Shown one piece after another: positions 34,888 through 44,009 of a stretch of 64,000 nucleotides of DNA. This DNA comes from Sphingomonas sp. 37zxx (lineage in GTDB: Bacteria > Pseudomonadota > Alphaproteobacteria > Sphingomonadales > Sphingomonadaceae), in the NCBI RefSeq assembly GCF_000786205.1, contig NZ_JROH01000005.1:1-64000 (forward strand), in the 5' to 3' direction. Every line of letters begins with the position of its first letter. Within the stretch, counting starts at the first letter, position 1. The notes beneath the pieces were generated by a model that saw only the letters and a program-made list of their open reading frames with translations, searched no databases and was not told the origin of the DNA. A program made the translations under genes and the position numbers.

Positions 34888-36408
34888 TCAGAAGAACCCC
34901 AGTGCCTTGGGGCTATAGCTGACCAGCAGATTCTTGGTCTGCTGATAGTGGTCCAGCATCATGCGATGGTTTTCGCGGCCGATGCCCGACTGTTTGTAGC
35001 CGCCAAATGCCGCATGGGCGGGATAGAGGTGGTAGCAATTGGTCCACACCCGCCCCGCCTGGATGCCGCGCCCCATGCGATAGGCGGTGTTGCCGTTGCG
35101 GCTCCAGACACCGGCCCCAAGACCGTACAGCGTGTCGTTGGCGATCGCGAGCGCGTCGGCTTCGTCCTTGAAGGTGGTGACCGACAGCACGGGGCCGAAA
35201 ATCTCCTCCTGGAAAACGCGCATCTTGTTATGCCCCTCCAGGATCGTCGGCTTGACGTAATAGCCACCGGCCAGCTCACCCTCGAGCATCGCGCGTTCGC
35301 CGCCGGTCAGGATCTTGGCCCCTTCGGCCTTGCCGATGTCCATATAGGACAGGATTTTTTCGAGCTGATCGTTCGATGCCTGCGCGCCGACCATCGTTGC
35401 AGGATCAAGCGGGCTGCCCATCGTGATCTTGGCCACCCGGGCAAGCGCCCGCTCCATGAACCGGTCATAGATCGATTCATGGATCAACGCGCGGCTGGGA
35501 CAGGTGCAGACCTCACCCTGGTTCAGCGCGAACATCGAAAAGCCTTCGAGCGCCTTGTCGAAGAAATCATCATCCTCGTCCATCACATCGGCGAAGAAGA
35601 CGTTGGGTGATTTGCCGCCGAGTTCGAGCGTGACAGGGATCAGATTTTCGGTCGCATATTGCATGATCAACCGGCCGGTGGTGGTTTCGCCGGTAAACGC
35701 GATCTTCGAGATGCGCGGCGATTGCGCCAGCGGCTTGCCCGCCTCGATCCCGAATCCGTTGACGATGTTCAGCACGCCATCGGGCAGCAGATCGCCGATC
35801 AGGTCGACCAGCGCCATGATCGACATCGGCGTCTGCTCAGCGGGCTTGAGCACCACGCAATTGCCCGCTGCCAGCGCCGGGGCAAGCTTCCACACCGCCA
35901 TCAGCAGCGGGAAGTTCCACGGAATAATCTGGCCGACAACGCCCAGCGGCTCGTGGAAATGATAGGCGACAGTGTCGTTGTCGATTTGCGAAATGCCGCC
36001 TTCCTGCGCACGAAGACAGCCGGCGAAATAGCGGAAATGATCGATCGCCAACGGCAGATCGGCGGCAGTGGTTTCGCGGATCGGCTTGCCGTTGTCGATC
36101 GTCTCAGCCAGCGCCAGCCGGTCGAGATGCCGTTCCATCCGGTCGGCGATGCGATTGAGCACCAGCGAGCGTTCAGCATAGCTGGCGCGGCCCCAGGCGT
36201 CCTTGGCCGCATGCGCGGCGTCGAGCGCCAGTTCGATGTCTTCGGCCGTGCCGCGCGCGACCTGGCAGACGGTTTTGCCGGTGATCGGCGATGGATTGTC
36301 GAAATACTGGCCACGCACCGGGGCCACCCAATTGCCGCCGATGAAATTGTCGTAGCGCGGCCGAAGCGCAATGTCGCCCTTCAGCTTGTCGAGTGCATGT
36401 TGCAGCAT
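34888..36408 (-). CDS. NAD-dependent aldehyde dehydrogenase (ExaC/AldB-like)
   Basis: A 506-residue cytoplasmic aldehyde dehydrogenase. The start is set by CAGGAGG before the ATG; an upstream extension is not coding-like. The catalytic Cys301 lies in [11 protein letters not shown] (with Cys303 beside it), the general base Glu262 in LELGGKSPN, and the coenzyme region is [10 protein letters not shown] and FTGETTTG. The segment [20 protein letters not shown] is typical of the ExaC/AldB acetaldehyde dehydrogenases. It would oxidise the aldehyde made by the PQQ dehydrogenase. It diverges from a cytochrome c gene and is followed by DUF779. Confidence 0.92.
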   Translation of the reverse strand: MLQHALDKLKGDIALRPRYDNFIGGNWVAPVRGQYFDNPSPITGKTVCQVARGTAEDIELALDAAHAAKDAWGRASYAERSLVLNRIADRMERHLDRLALAETIDNGKPIRETTAADLPLAIDHFRYFAGCLRAQEGGISQIDNDTVAYHFHEPLGVVGQIIPWNFPLLMAVWKLAPALAAGNCVVLKPAEQTPMSIMALVDLIGDLLPDGVLNIVNGFGIEAGKPLAQSPRISKIAFTGETTTGRLIMQYATENLIPVTLELGGKSPNVFFADVMDEDDDFFDKALEGFSMFALNQGEVCTCPSRALIHESIYDRFMERALARVAKITMGSPLDPATMVGAQASNDQLEKILSYMDIGKAEGAKILTGGERAMLEGELAGGYYVKPTILEGHNKMRVFQEEIFGPVLSVTTFKDEADALAIANDTLYGLGAGVWSRNGNTAYRMGRGIQAGRVWTNCYHLYPAHAAFGGYKQSGIGRENHRMMLDHYQQTKNLLVSYSPKALGFF

Positions 36409-36489
36409 CCTGGCCTCCTGTATCTTTTTTCCAGCGGGGCGCGCAGATTGCCCCGAACCGACCGTCATTATCCTGCCAGCCGCCGGGCA

Positions 36490-36509
36490 CCGCCATTGTA
36501 CCAAGGCGC
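36490..36509. promoter_or_regulatory. Candidate regulator box in the aldehyde-dehydrogenase/cytochrome promoter
   Basis: On the minus strand this reads GCGCCTTGGTACAATGGCGG. It shares GTACAATG-N-CGG with the box in the propeller/pedF promoter. The site lies in the 168-base divergent space, about 80 bases from each start. Co-regulation is an inference. Confidence 0.38.
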
Positions 36510-36576
36510 TATTGCACACCCCCCGCGCTCACCGGAAAGATCAGCCCGCAAAATGCTGTGAAGACGGGAGTTGAGG

Positions 36577-36960
36577 ATGCGAAACACAATGGTGGCAGCG
36601 CTCGCCGCGAGCTTCGTGCTGGCGGGAGCCGCAAACGCACAGACGCCAGCGAAAGCCCCCGTCGCCAATCCCGGCAAATCGGCCTTCGCCCCGTGCGCCG
36701 CCTGCCATGCCATCACCCCGAATACCGCACGGCTGGGGCCGACGCTGCACAAGGTGGTGGGGCGAAAGATCGCCAGCGTGGCCGGCTACACCTATTCGCC
36801 CGCGCTCCAGGGCAAAAAGGGGGCGTGGACGCCCGCTGATCTGGACAAATATCTGGAAAACCCGCGGCTATATGCAGCCGGCACCAAAATGTCCTATCCC
36901 GGCATGAAGGACCCCGCCAAGCGCGCCGCCCTGATCGGGTATCTCCAGACCCTGAAATAA
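36577..36960 (+). CDS. Class I cytochrome c
   Basis: A 127-residue periplasmic cytochrome starting at the ATG six bases after GGGAG; an in-frame TTG two codons earlier is less likely. The signal peptide spans about 22 residues (ANA-Q). The haem motif is CAACH (Cys40, Cys43, His44) and the distal ligand Met105 lies in GTKMSYPGM, the cytochrome c2/c550 pattern. Being divergent from the aldehyde dehydrogenase and within the PQQ island, it may carry electrons onward from PedF or the dehydrogenase to a terminal oxidase. Confidence 0.9.
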   Translation: MRNTMVAALAASFVLAGAANAQTPAKAPVANPGKSAFAPCAACHAITPNTARLGPTLHKVVGRKIASVAGYTYSPALQGKKGAWTPADLDKYLENPRLYAAGTKMSYPGMKDPAKRAALIGYLQTLK

Positions 36961-37012
36961 CCGCCATTGCCCGGTGCCGGCGGCGCTTCGGCCGCTGCCC
37001 CACCTGGCCGAC

Positions 37013-37038
37013 TGCCGATAGCGCACCAGCAATCGGCA
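37013..37038 (+). terminator. Stem-loop between cytochrome and TldD genes
   Basis: TGCCGAT and ATCGGCA are perfect 7-base arms around a 12-base loop; ATTTTT follows 12 bases later. It probably ends the cytochrome transcript. The rest of the 220-base gap shows nothing else distinct apart from a GGCGGCGCTTCGGCCGC imperfect hairpin near 36980. Confidence 0.4.
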
Positions 37039-37180
37039 ATGAATCCAATCATTTTTGCGATCGGTATTTGACGGATCACGAAGCTGCGGCGATGCTGCAC
37101 CCATTCCAGTCGCCTGCGCCAAATCGAAACCATAGCGTTCAAGCACAGGCGGGTATTCGCATCGGGGGTGGAGATACGCC

Positions 37181-38815
37181 GTGGATAGACGTCATTTTCT
37201 TGCCGCTTGCGGCATTGGGGCCGGCGGCATGCTGCTGCCGGGCTTTGCCGGGCAAGCGATCGCAGCCGAACAACTCGTCGATCCGATCGAAGCCGCGGTA
37301 AAGCGCCGACTCGCCGATGCCGGGCTGTCAGCGGCGTCGCAGGGCGGAGCCAGCTATTGCGACGTCCGTGTCGGGCGGTATCTGCGCCAGTTCGTGCTGA
37401 CGCGCGAAGCCAATGTGCAGAATGTCGTCAATACCGAGTCGTCGGGCGTCGGCGTCCGCGTCATCGCCGACGGAGCCTGGGGCTTCGCCGCCACCAACAC
37501 GATGACGCCCGAGGCGGTGACCGAGGCCACCCGCCTTGCCATCGCGATCGCGCGCGCCAATGCCAAGAGCCAGACCGCCCCGGTCCAGCTCGCCCCCGCA
37601 AAGGGCGTTGGCGAAGTTTCGTGGCGCACCCCGATCCAGCGCAACGCGATGGAAGTGCCGCTCAAGGAAAAGGTCGACCTGCTGCTGGGCGTCAACGCCG
37701 CCGCGATGAGCGCGGGGGCCAGCTTCGTCAATTCGCAGTTGTTCCTGGTCAACGAACAGAAATATTTCGCCAGCTCGGACGGGTCGTATATCGATCAGGA
37801 CGTCCACCGCATCTGGGCACCGTTCACCGTCACCGCGATCGACAAGGCGACGGGCAAGTTCCGATCGCGCGAGGGTCTGTCGGCCCCGATGGGGCTTGGC
37901 TATGAGTATCTCGCGGGCAACGCCGCCGACAAGGTCGCCTCGCCCAACGGCGTCATCAGCTACAACAAATCCTATGATATGCGCGAAGACGCCGTGGCGG
38001 CGGCGCGCCAGGCGCAGGAGAAACTAAAAGCACCCTCGGTCAAGCCAGGCCGCTATGACCTGGTGCTCGATCCCAACCATCTGGGGCTCACCATCCATGA
38101 ATCGGTTGGCCATCCGCTCGAGCTCGATCGCGTGCTCGGCTATGAAGCCAATTATGCCGGCACCAGCTTCGCAACGCTCGACAAGCGCAAGGAGCGGTTC
38201 AAATATGGCAGCGACATCGTCAACATCGTCGCCGACAAGATGCAGCCGGGCAGCCTGGGCGCGGTCGGCTATGACGATGAAGGCATCAAGACCAAGCGCT
38301 GGCCGCTGATCCAGGATGGTCGTCTGGTCGATTACCAGGCGACCCGCGATCAGGCGCATATCCTGGGCAAGACCGAATCCGATGGCTGCTCCTATGCCGA
38401 TAGCTGGTCGACGGTGCAGTTCCAGCGGATGCCCAACGTCTCGCTGCAACCCGGCAAGGCCAAGCTCAGCCTGAACGACATGATCGCCGGGGTCGATAAC
38501 GGCATCTACATCCTGGGGCGCGGCTCGTTCTCGATCGACCAGCAGCGCTATAACGCGCAGTTCGGCGGCACGCTGTTCTACGAAATCAAGAACGGCAAGA
38601 TCACCCAGCCGATCGAGGATGTCGCCTATCAGATGCGCACCCCCGAATTCTGGGCGGCGTGCTCGGGGATCTGCGACGAGAGCGACTACCGTCTGTTCGG
38701 ATCGTTCTTCGACGGCAAGGGTCAGCCGAGCCAGGTGTCGGCGGTCAGCCACGGTTCGGCGACGACCCGCTTCGACGGGATCAACGTCATCAACACCGCG
38801 CGCTCGCTCGGTTGA
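37181..38815 (+). CDS. TldD-family metalloprotease with twin-Arg leader
   Basis: A 544-residue TldD/PmbA protein. TldD is the zinc-bearing subunit of the TldD/E protease that trims peptides. The metal site HESVGHPLELDR is present (His306, Glu307, His311). It starts at a GTG after GGTGGAGA. Unusually, the N-terminus MDRRHFLAACGIGAGGMLLP is a twin-arginine export signal, whereas E. coli TldD is cytoplasmic. A second family member follows immediately, as expected for a heterodimer. The operon continues into MoxR/DUF58 genes. Confidence 0.92.
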   Translation: MDRRHFLAACGIGAGGMLLPGFAGQAIAAEQLVDPIEAAVKRRLADAGLSAASQGGASYCDVRVGRYLRQFVLTREANVQNVVNTESSGVGVRVIADGAWGFAATNTMTPEAVTEATRLAIAIARANAKSQTAPVQLAPAKGVGEVSWRTPIQRNAMEVPLKEKVDLLLGVNAAAMSAGASFVNSQLFLVNEQKYFASSDGSYIDQDVHRIWAPFTVTAIDKATGKFRSREGLSAPMGLGYEYLAGNAADKVASPNGVISYNKSYDMREDAVAAARQAQEKLKAPSVKPGRYDLVLDPNHLGLTIHESVGHPLELDRVLGYEANYAGTSFATLDKRKERFKYGSDIVNIVADKMQPGSLGAVGYDDEGIKTKRWPLIQDGRLVDYQATRDQAHILGKTESDGCSYADSWSTVQFQRMPNVSLQPGKAKLSLNDMIAGVDNGIYILGRGSFSIDQQRYNAQFGGTLFYEIKNGKITQPIEDVAYQMRTPEFWAACSGICDESDYRLFGSFFDGKGQPSQVSAVSHGSATTRFDGINVINTARSLG

Positions 38816-38839
38816 ACGGTACGCGGGGAGAACACGACA

Positions 38840-40171
38840 ATGGCAATCATGACTGAGGCCGAGGCAAAAACGATCCTCGACAAGGTGATCGCGCTGGCGA
38901 CCGCCGATCAATGCACCGCGCAACTGACCGGATCGGTCGAGGGTAATATCCGGTTCGCGCTCAATAACGTCTCGACCAGCGGGATCATCAGCAACACTGA
39001 TCTGTCGGTGCAGGTGGCGTTCGGCCGGCGCGTCGGCACCGCGACGATCAACGAGTTTTCGGATGCAGCACTCGCCCGCGTCGTCGAACGCGCCGAAGCG
39101 CTGGCAAAGCTTGCGCCCGAAAGCCCCGAATTCGTGCCCGCCGTGGCCAAGCAAAGCTATCGCGCCACCGATACCTTCAGCGCGGCAACGGCGGCGATCA
39201 CCCCCGACCAGCGCGCCGAAATCGCCCGCGCGTCGATCCAGCCGTGCCGCGCGCAAAGGCTGATCGCGGCAGGCTTTCTGGAGGACAGCCAGAGCTTCGT
39301 CGCCTTTGCCAATTCCAACGGCAATTTCGGCTATCAACGCGCGACCCAGATGGATTACACCTGCACCGTGCGGACCGAGGACGGGCGCGGTTCCGGCTGG
39401 GTCGGCAGCAATCTGCAGGACATTGGCAGCTTCAACGCCGCGCGCGACGTCGACATCGCGATGCGAAAGGCCAGCGCCTCGGTCGAGGCGCAGGCGCTCG
39501 AGCCGGGAAAATACACCGTCATCCTCGAACCGGCGGCAGCCGCCGGGCTGATCGGCTTCATGGCGCGCTTTTTCGATGCGCGACAGGCCGATGAGGGCCG
39601 CAGTTTCCTGTCCAAAGCGGGTGGCGGCAACAAGATCGGCGAGCAGGTGTATGACAGCCGCGTCAACCTGTTCTCCGATCCCGCCTATCCCGGACTTGCT
39701 ACGATGCCGTGGGACGATGAAGGCCTGCCCCGCACGCGCCAGTCGCTGGTCGAAAATGGCGGGGTCACCAACATGATCTATTCGCGTTTCTGGGCACAGA
39801 AACAGGGAAAACAGCCCACCGGCTCGCCCGGCAACCTCATCATGGCTGGCGGCACCAAATCGACCTCTGACCTGGTGCGCGAGACCGAACGCGGGGTGCT
39901 GGTCACCCGCACCTGGTATATTCGCATGGTCGATCCCCAGACGGTGCTGCTCACCGGCCTGACCCGCGATGGCACCTTTTATATCGAGAATGGCCAGATC
40001 AAATATCCGCTGAAGAATTTCCGCTTCAACGAATCACCGATCATCATGCTCAACAATATCGACGAACTGGGCCGCCCTGTGCGGGTGACCAGCGAGGGCG
40101 GGTTGCAGATGATGATCCCGGCAATGCGACTGCGCGACTTCACCTTCACCTCGCTGTCGGACGCGGTGTAG
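38840..40171 (+). CDS. TldE/PmbA-like partner of the TldD protein
   Basis: A 443-residue TldD/PmbA family member lacking the HExxxH site, so probably the non-catalytic partner, like TldE. It has the family's C-terminal features: YSRFWAQKQGKQPTG, TRTWYIRMVDPQTVLLTGLT and DGTFYIENGQI. GGGGAGA precedes the ATG. No signal peptide is seen, which raises the question whether it travels to the periplasm with its twin-Arg partner (the Tat system can carry folded complexes) or the partner stays inside. It begins 25 bases after the TldD-like gene. Confidence 0.9.
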   Translation: MAIMTEAEAKTILDKVIALATADQCTAQLTGSVEGNIRFALNNVSTSGIISNTDLSVQVAFGRRVGTATINEFSDAALARVVERAEALAKLAPESPEFVPAVAKQSYRATDTFSAATAAITPDQRAEIARASIQPCRAQRLIAAGFLEDSQSFVAFANSNGNFGYQRATQMDYTCTVRTEDGRGSGWVGSNLQDIGSFNAARDVDIAMRKASASVEAQALEPGKYTVILEPAAAAGLIGFMARFFDARQADEGRSFLSKAGGGNKIGEQVYDSRVNLFSDPAYPGLATMPWDDEGLPRTRQSLVENGGVTNMIYSRFWAQKQGKQPTGSPGNLIMAGGTKSTSDLVRETERGVLVTRTWYIRMVDPQTVLLTGLTRDGTFYIENGQIKYPLKNFRFNESPIIMLNNIDELGRPVRVTSEGGLQMMIPAMRLRDFTFTSLSDAV

Positions 40172-40176
40172 GATCG

Positions 40177-40214
40177 GGGTGCGGCCGTCGATCTTGTCCG
40201 TTCGTGCCGCACCC
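40177..40214 (+). promoter_or_regulatory. Intergenic stem-loop before the DUF4159 gene
   Basis: GGGTGCGGC (40177-40185) pairs with GCCGCACCC (40206-40214), six bases after the TldE-like stop. It could be a processing or partial termination signal between the protease pair and the DUF4159-MoxR genes. Confidence 0.4.
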
Positions 40215-40228
40215 GGCCTTCTTCGTCG

Positions 40229-40247
40229 CCCCGGCCTTTTTCCGGGG
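40229..40247 (+). promoter_or_regulatory. Hairpin covering a ribosome binding site
   Basis: CCCCGG-CCTTTTT-CCGGGG. The 3' arm (40242-40247) contains the GGGG that would serve as ribosome binding site for the ATG at 40258, so the fold could lower translation of the DUF4159 protein. Confidence 0.35.
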
Positions 40248-40257
40248 TGACAAGGGC

Positions 40258-40965
40258 ATGACCCGCGCGCAACTCATCCGCCTGCTTGGACGCGGCGCGG
40301 TCGGCGGCGCGATCGCCGCCGCGCTGCCCTCGGTCGCCACCGCCGCACCCGAATACGACTTCTGGTTTACGCGCCTTCGCTATGACTCAGGCGACTGGGA
40401 CGTCGATCAGCGGATGCCGGCGAACATACTCACCTCGCTGGTCGATTATACCAATCTTCGGATCGACCCGCGGGAGCGCGTGGTCCGCCTGTCCGATCCG
40501 GCGATGCTGCGCGCGCCCTTTTGCTATCTGGCCGGCCACAAACTGGTCGATTTCAGCACCGCCGAAGCCGCCAATTTCAAGGCCTATGTCGAAAATGGCG
40601 GCTTCGTCTTCGTCGATGACTGCAACCACGACATCGACGGCCTGTTCGCCAAGTCGTTCGAGCGCCAGATGGCGAAGCTCTTCGGTGCCGACCCGCTGAA
40701 GAAGCTCCCCAACACCCACCCGATCTATTCGAGCTTCTTCAAATTCGACGGGCCGCCAGCCACCAGTTTCGAGCTGAACGGCTGGGGTGACGACCTCATC
40801 CATGACTATCTGCGGGGCTATACGGTCAACCGCCGGCTGGGCATTCTCTACAGCAACAAGGATTATGGTTGCGAATGGGATTATGACTGGCGAAACAAGC
40901 GCTTCCTGGCCGAAGATAACACCAAATTCGCGGTCAATATCATCATCTACGCGCTGACCGTCTGA
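40258..40965 (+). CDS. DUF4159 protein, exported
   Basis: A 235-residue protein with a DUF4159 domain after an N-terminal leader (QLIRLLGRGAVGGAIAAALP, cleavage about TAA-P). The core has FWFTRLRYDSGDWDVDQRMP, the FVFVDDCNHDID strand resembling the glutamine-amidotransferase-like fold of this family, and HPIYSSFF. In many bacteria this domain is the C-terminal part of large Bat membrane proteins; here it is free-standing and upstream of moxR. A GTG at 40204 could extend it, but that would put two hairpins inside the gene. Confidence 0.85.
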   Translation: MTRAQLIRLLGRGAVGGAIAAALPSVATAAPEYDFWFTRLRYDSGDWDVDQRMPANILTSLVDYTNLRIDPRERVVRLSDPAMLRAPFCYLAGHKLVDFSTAEAANFKAYVENGGFVFVDDCNHDIDGLFAKSFERQMAKLFGADPLKKLPNTHPIYSSFFKFDGPPATSFELNGWGDDLIHDYLRGYTVNRRLGILYSNKDYGCEWDYDWRNKRFLAEDNTKFAVNIIIYALTV

Positions 40966-40989
40966 CCCCCCTTGCCCGCACCCGGAGCC

Positions 40990-41988
40990 ATGATGACCGA
41001 CACCCCCAGCGAAGCCGATCTAGCCGCCCGGATGGAATCGATCGCGCGGCTGCGCGTCGAAATCGGCCGCGCGATCATCGGCCAGCGCGACGTCGTCGAA
41101 CAATTGCTGATCGGGCTGTTCGCGGGCGGCCATTGCCTGATCGAAGGGGTGCCGGGGCTGGGCAAGACGCTGCTCGTCCGCACCCTGGGCGACGCATTGT
41201 CGCTCGAATTTCGCCGCGTTCAGTTCACCCCCGATCTGATGCCAAGCGACATTTTGGGCACCGAATTGCTCGAAGAGGATCACGGCACCGGCCATCGCCA
41301 TTTCCGCTTCCAGAAAGGCCCGGTCTTCACCAATTTGTTCCTGGCGGACGAGCTCAACCGCACCCCGCCCAAGACGCAGGCGGCGCTGCTAGAAGCGATG
41401 CAGGAACACAGCGTCAGCTATGCCGGCGTTACTCACCGCCTGTCCGAACCCTTTTTCGTGCTGGCGACGCAAAACCCGATCGAACAGGCGGGCACCTATC
41501 CGCTACCCGAAGCGCAGCTCGACCGCTTCCTGCTCAACATCCGCGTCGATTATCCGACCGAGGCCGAAGAACGCGCGATCATCACCCACACCACCGGCGC
41601 AGCGGGCACGCGCGTTCAGGCGGTGATGCACGCCGCCGACATCGTCCAGATCCAGCAATGGGTGCGCCAGGTGCATGTCAGCGAGGCGCTGCTCGGCTGG
41701 GTGACGGCGTTGGTGCGCGCCACGCGCCCCGGCCCCACCGCGCCCGCCGCGATCAACCACTATGTCCGCTGGGGTGCAGGCCCGCGCGCGGGGCAGGCGC
41801 TGATCCTCGCCGCCAAGGCGCGCGCGATGCTCGAAGGGCGGCTGGCGGCGACGCGCGAGGACATCGCCGCCTTGGTCGCGCCGGTGCTTCGCCACCGCAT
41901 CCTGCTGTCCTTTGCTGCCGAGGCCGAGCGCCGCTCGCCCGACGACGTCATCGCCGATCTGCTCGCCGCGATCCCAGCACCCGCCTGA
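40990..41988 (+). CDS. MoxR-family AAA+ ATPase
   Basis: A 332-residue AAA+ ATPase. From the second ATG (40993, which has better GGAG spacing) Walker A is GVPGLGKT (52-59) and Walker B LFLADELNR at about 114-122. The sensor motif is VLATQNPIEQAGTYPLPEAQ, and a lid domain follows. MoxR proteins act as chaperones, typically inserting metal or activating partners that carry von Willebrand A (MIDAS) domains. The DUF58 protein encoded next is the usual partner. Confidence 0.93.
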   Translation: MMTDTPSEADLAARMESIARLRVEIGRAIIGQRDVVEQLLIGLFAGGHCLIEGVPGLGKTLLVRTLGDALSLEFRRVQFTPDLMPSDILGTELLEEDHGTGHRHFRFQKGPVFTNLFLADELNRTPPKTQAALLEAMQEHSVSYAGVTHRLSEPFFVLATQNPIEQAGTYPLPEAQLDRFLLNIRVDYPTEAEERAIITHTTGAAGTRVQAVMHAADIVQIQQWVRQVHVSEALLGWVTALVRATRPGPTAPAAINHYVRWGAGPRAGQALILAAKARAMLEGRLAATREDIAALVAPVLRHRILLSFAAEAERRSPDDVIADLLAAIPAPA

Positions 41989-41997
41989 CCCGACACC

Positions 41998-42885
41998 GTG
42001 TCGCCGCTCGATCTCCCGCACGACGTTCGCCGCCGACTGGCGCGGCTGGCGATCGTGCCGCGCGGGCGATCGGGTCTCGGCGGCGTCGGCATCCATGCCA
42101 GCCGCAATCGCGGCACCGGGATGGAGTTCGCGCAATACCGCCCGTACGAGCGCGGCGACGAACTACGCTCGATCGACTGGAAGCTCTACGCCCGCTCCGA
42201 CCGCTTCTTCGTGCGCGATGCCGAGCGCGAAAGCCCGCTCGCGGTATGGATCATCCTCGATGCCAGCGCGTCGATGGCGCAGGCCGATCTTGCCACCCCC
42301 GGCTGGTCGCGCTTCGACGCCGCCCGCCGCCTCGCCGCCGCGATCGCCGCCGTCGCGCTGGCGCAGGGCGATCGGTTCGGGCTGATCGTCGAAGGCGGCG
42401 GCGCACCGATCGTCGTCGCCCCCGGCAGCGGCCCGCGCCACCGCGACCGGCTGCATCTCGCGCTCGCGCCGCTTGCCGCCACGGGTGTCGCCGACTGGGA
42501 AGGCGCGCGCCAGCGGCTGGGCGAGCGCATCGGCCGCGACGATGTCGCGATCGTGCTGACCGACGGCTTCGACGAAGCCTGCATCGCCACGATCGAGGCG
42601 CTCGCCGCGTCGGGCCGCGACCTATGTACGATCCGGCTGTTCACCGCCGACGAGCGCGATTTCCCCTTCGACAGTGGCTATCGCTTCACCGACGCCGAAA
42701 GCGGTGCCAGCGTGATCGGCGACGGTCCGGCATTGCGCGAGCAGTATCTGACACGCTTCGCCGCCGCACGTGCCGCGAAGGAAGCACGGCTCGAAGCCGC
42801 AGGAGTCCGCCACACCGAAAGCTACGTCGACCGGCCTGCCGACGAACCAATCGCGGCGCTCTTCGATCGGCGCGCCCGCCGATGA
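41998..42885 (+). CDS. DUF58 protein with MIDAS-like motif
   Basis: A 295-residue protein starting at GTG. The DUF58 signature is EFAQYRPYERGDELRSIDWK (43-62), followed by a von Willebrand A-like region with the metal-ion-dependent adhesion motif DASAS (Asp88, Ser90, Ser92). It is the standard companion of MoxR ATPases. The ATG of the next gene overlaps its stop. Confidence 0.91.
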   Translation: MSPLDLPHDVRRRLARLAIVPRGRSGLGGVGIHASRNRGTGMEFAQYRPYERGDELRSIDWKLYARSDRFFVRDAERESPLAVWIILDASASMAQADLATPGWSRFDAARRLAAAIAAVALAQGDRFGLIVEGGGAPIVVAPGSGPRHRDRLHLALAPLAATGVADWEGARQRLGERIGRDDVAIVLTDGFDEACIATIEALAASGRDLCTIRLFTADERDFPFDSGYRFTDAESGASVIGDGPALREQYLTRFAAARAAKEARLEAAGVRHTESYVDRPADEPIAALFDRRARR

Positions 42886-44009
42886 CACCGGCGCTGCTCA
42901 CCCCGCTCGGCCTGTTGGCGCTGGCGGCGATCCTGCTGCCGATCGCGATCCATCTGGCGCGGCGAACCGAGATGCGTCCGGTCGATTTCGCCGCGCTGCG
43001 CTGGCTCGACGCGAGACCGCGCCCTCGGCAGCGCTTGCGGCTCGACGAATGGCTGCTGCTGGCGGTGCGGATTCTATTGCTGGCGCTGGTCGCGATCCTG
43101 CTGGCGGGGCCGATCCTTTGGGGTGCCGAGGATCGCCGCGCGGTCGTTGCGGTGTTTCCGGGAGTGGCGGCACCGGCAATCGGCGACGACGTGCGCGGGG
43201 TATGGCTCGCGCCGGGCTTTCCCTCGGTCGCCGGTGCTTCGCCGCCGCGCCCCGATCGCCCCGCCACGCTGATCCGCAGGCTTGATGCCGCGCTGGCCCC
43301 CGGGGTGCCGCTGACCGTGATCGTCCCGCCAGTGCTCGACGGCCTCGATGCCGAGCGCCCGCGATTGTCGCGCGAAGTCACCTGGCGCGTGGTCGATGCG
43401 CCGATGCTCGCTGCCACGCCAACAGTGCCGCCGCCGATCGCGATCCGCCACGCCGCTTCGATGCGCGGCGCTGTCCGCTATTTCCGCGCCGCCGCCACTG
43501 CGCTGGCACCGCCCGATCGCGCGCCGGATGTCGGAGGATTGGAGCAACCCTTGGCATCGACGGCCCGCCACATCATCTGGTTCGATAGCGGCGAGCTTCC
43601 CGCCCCGATCCTCGATCGAGTCGTCAATGGCGCGACCGTGCTGGTGACAAGCGACACCTTGCTCGCGCTCGACGACGCCCCACGCACCGTCTGGCGCGAC
43701 GCCGAAGGCCAGCCGCTGGCGACCGAACAGCGCCACGGCAAGGGCCGCGTGCTTCGCCTGACACGCGCTATCGACCCTGCTGCGATGCCGATCCTGCTCG
43801 ACGCGACCTTTCCCGATCGCCTCGCCGATCTGCTCTACCCCGCCCCACCGCCCGCGCGCGCGGCTGCCGCCGATCATGCGCCGCTAACGGGTGCCCCCGC
43901 CTGGCCGCAACCGCCGCTCGACCTGGCACCCTGGCTGGCGCTGGCAATCGCATTGGTCTTCGCGATCGAGCGCCTGCTCGCGACCCGCCAGCGCCGGGAA
44001 ATCGCATGA
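42882..44009 (+). CDS. BatA-like membrane protein
   Basis: A 375-residue inner-membrane protein. The N-terminal BatA/aerotolerance domain has TM1 (LLTPLGLLALAAILLPIAIH), the RRTEMRPVDFAALRWL motif and TM2 (LLLAVRILLLALVAILLAGP). A mixed alpha/beta domain facing the periplasm follows, and a third TM lies near the C-terminus (LAPWLALAIALVFAIERLL). It starts on the ATG overlapping the DUF58 stop. The long open frame upstream in this phase is only a shadow of moxR and the DUF58 gene. Confidence 0.88.
   Translation: MTPALLTPLGLLALAAILLPIAIHLARRTEMRPVDFAALRWLDARPRPRQRLRLDEWLLLAVRILLLALVAILLAGPILWGAEDRRAVVAVFPGVAAPAIGDDVRGVWLAPGFPSVAGASPPRPDRPATLIRRLDAALAPGVPLTVIVPPVLDGLDAERPRLSREVTWRVVDAPMLAATPTVPPPIAIRHAASMRGAVRYFRAAATALAPPDRAPDVGGLEQPLASTARHIIWFDSGELPAPILDRVVNGATVLVTSDTLLALDDAPRTVWRDAEGQPLATEQRHGKGRVLRLTRAIDPAAMPILLDATFPDRLADLLYPAPPPARAAAADHAPLTGAPAWPQPPLDLAPWLALAIALVFAIERLLATRQRREIA

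Noticed and set aside
41133..42881. Long upstream extension of the BatA-like gene
   Set aside because: The segment is in the shadow of moxR and the DUF58 gene; BatA homology and a coupled ATG begin at 42882.
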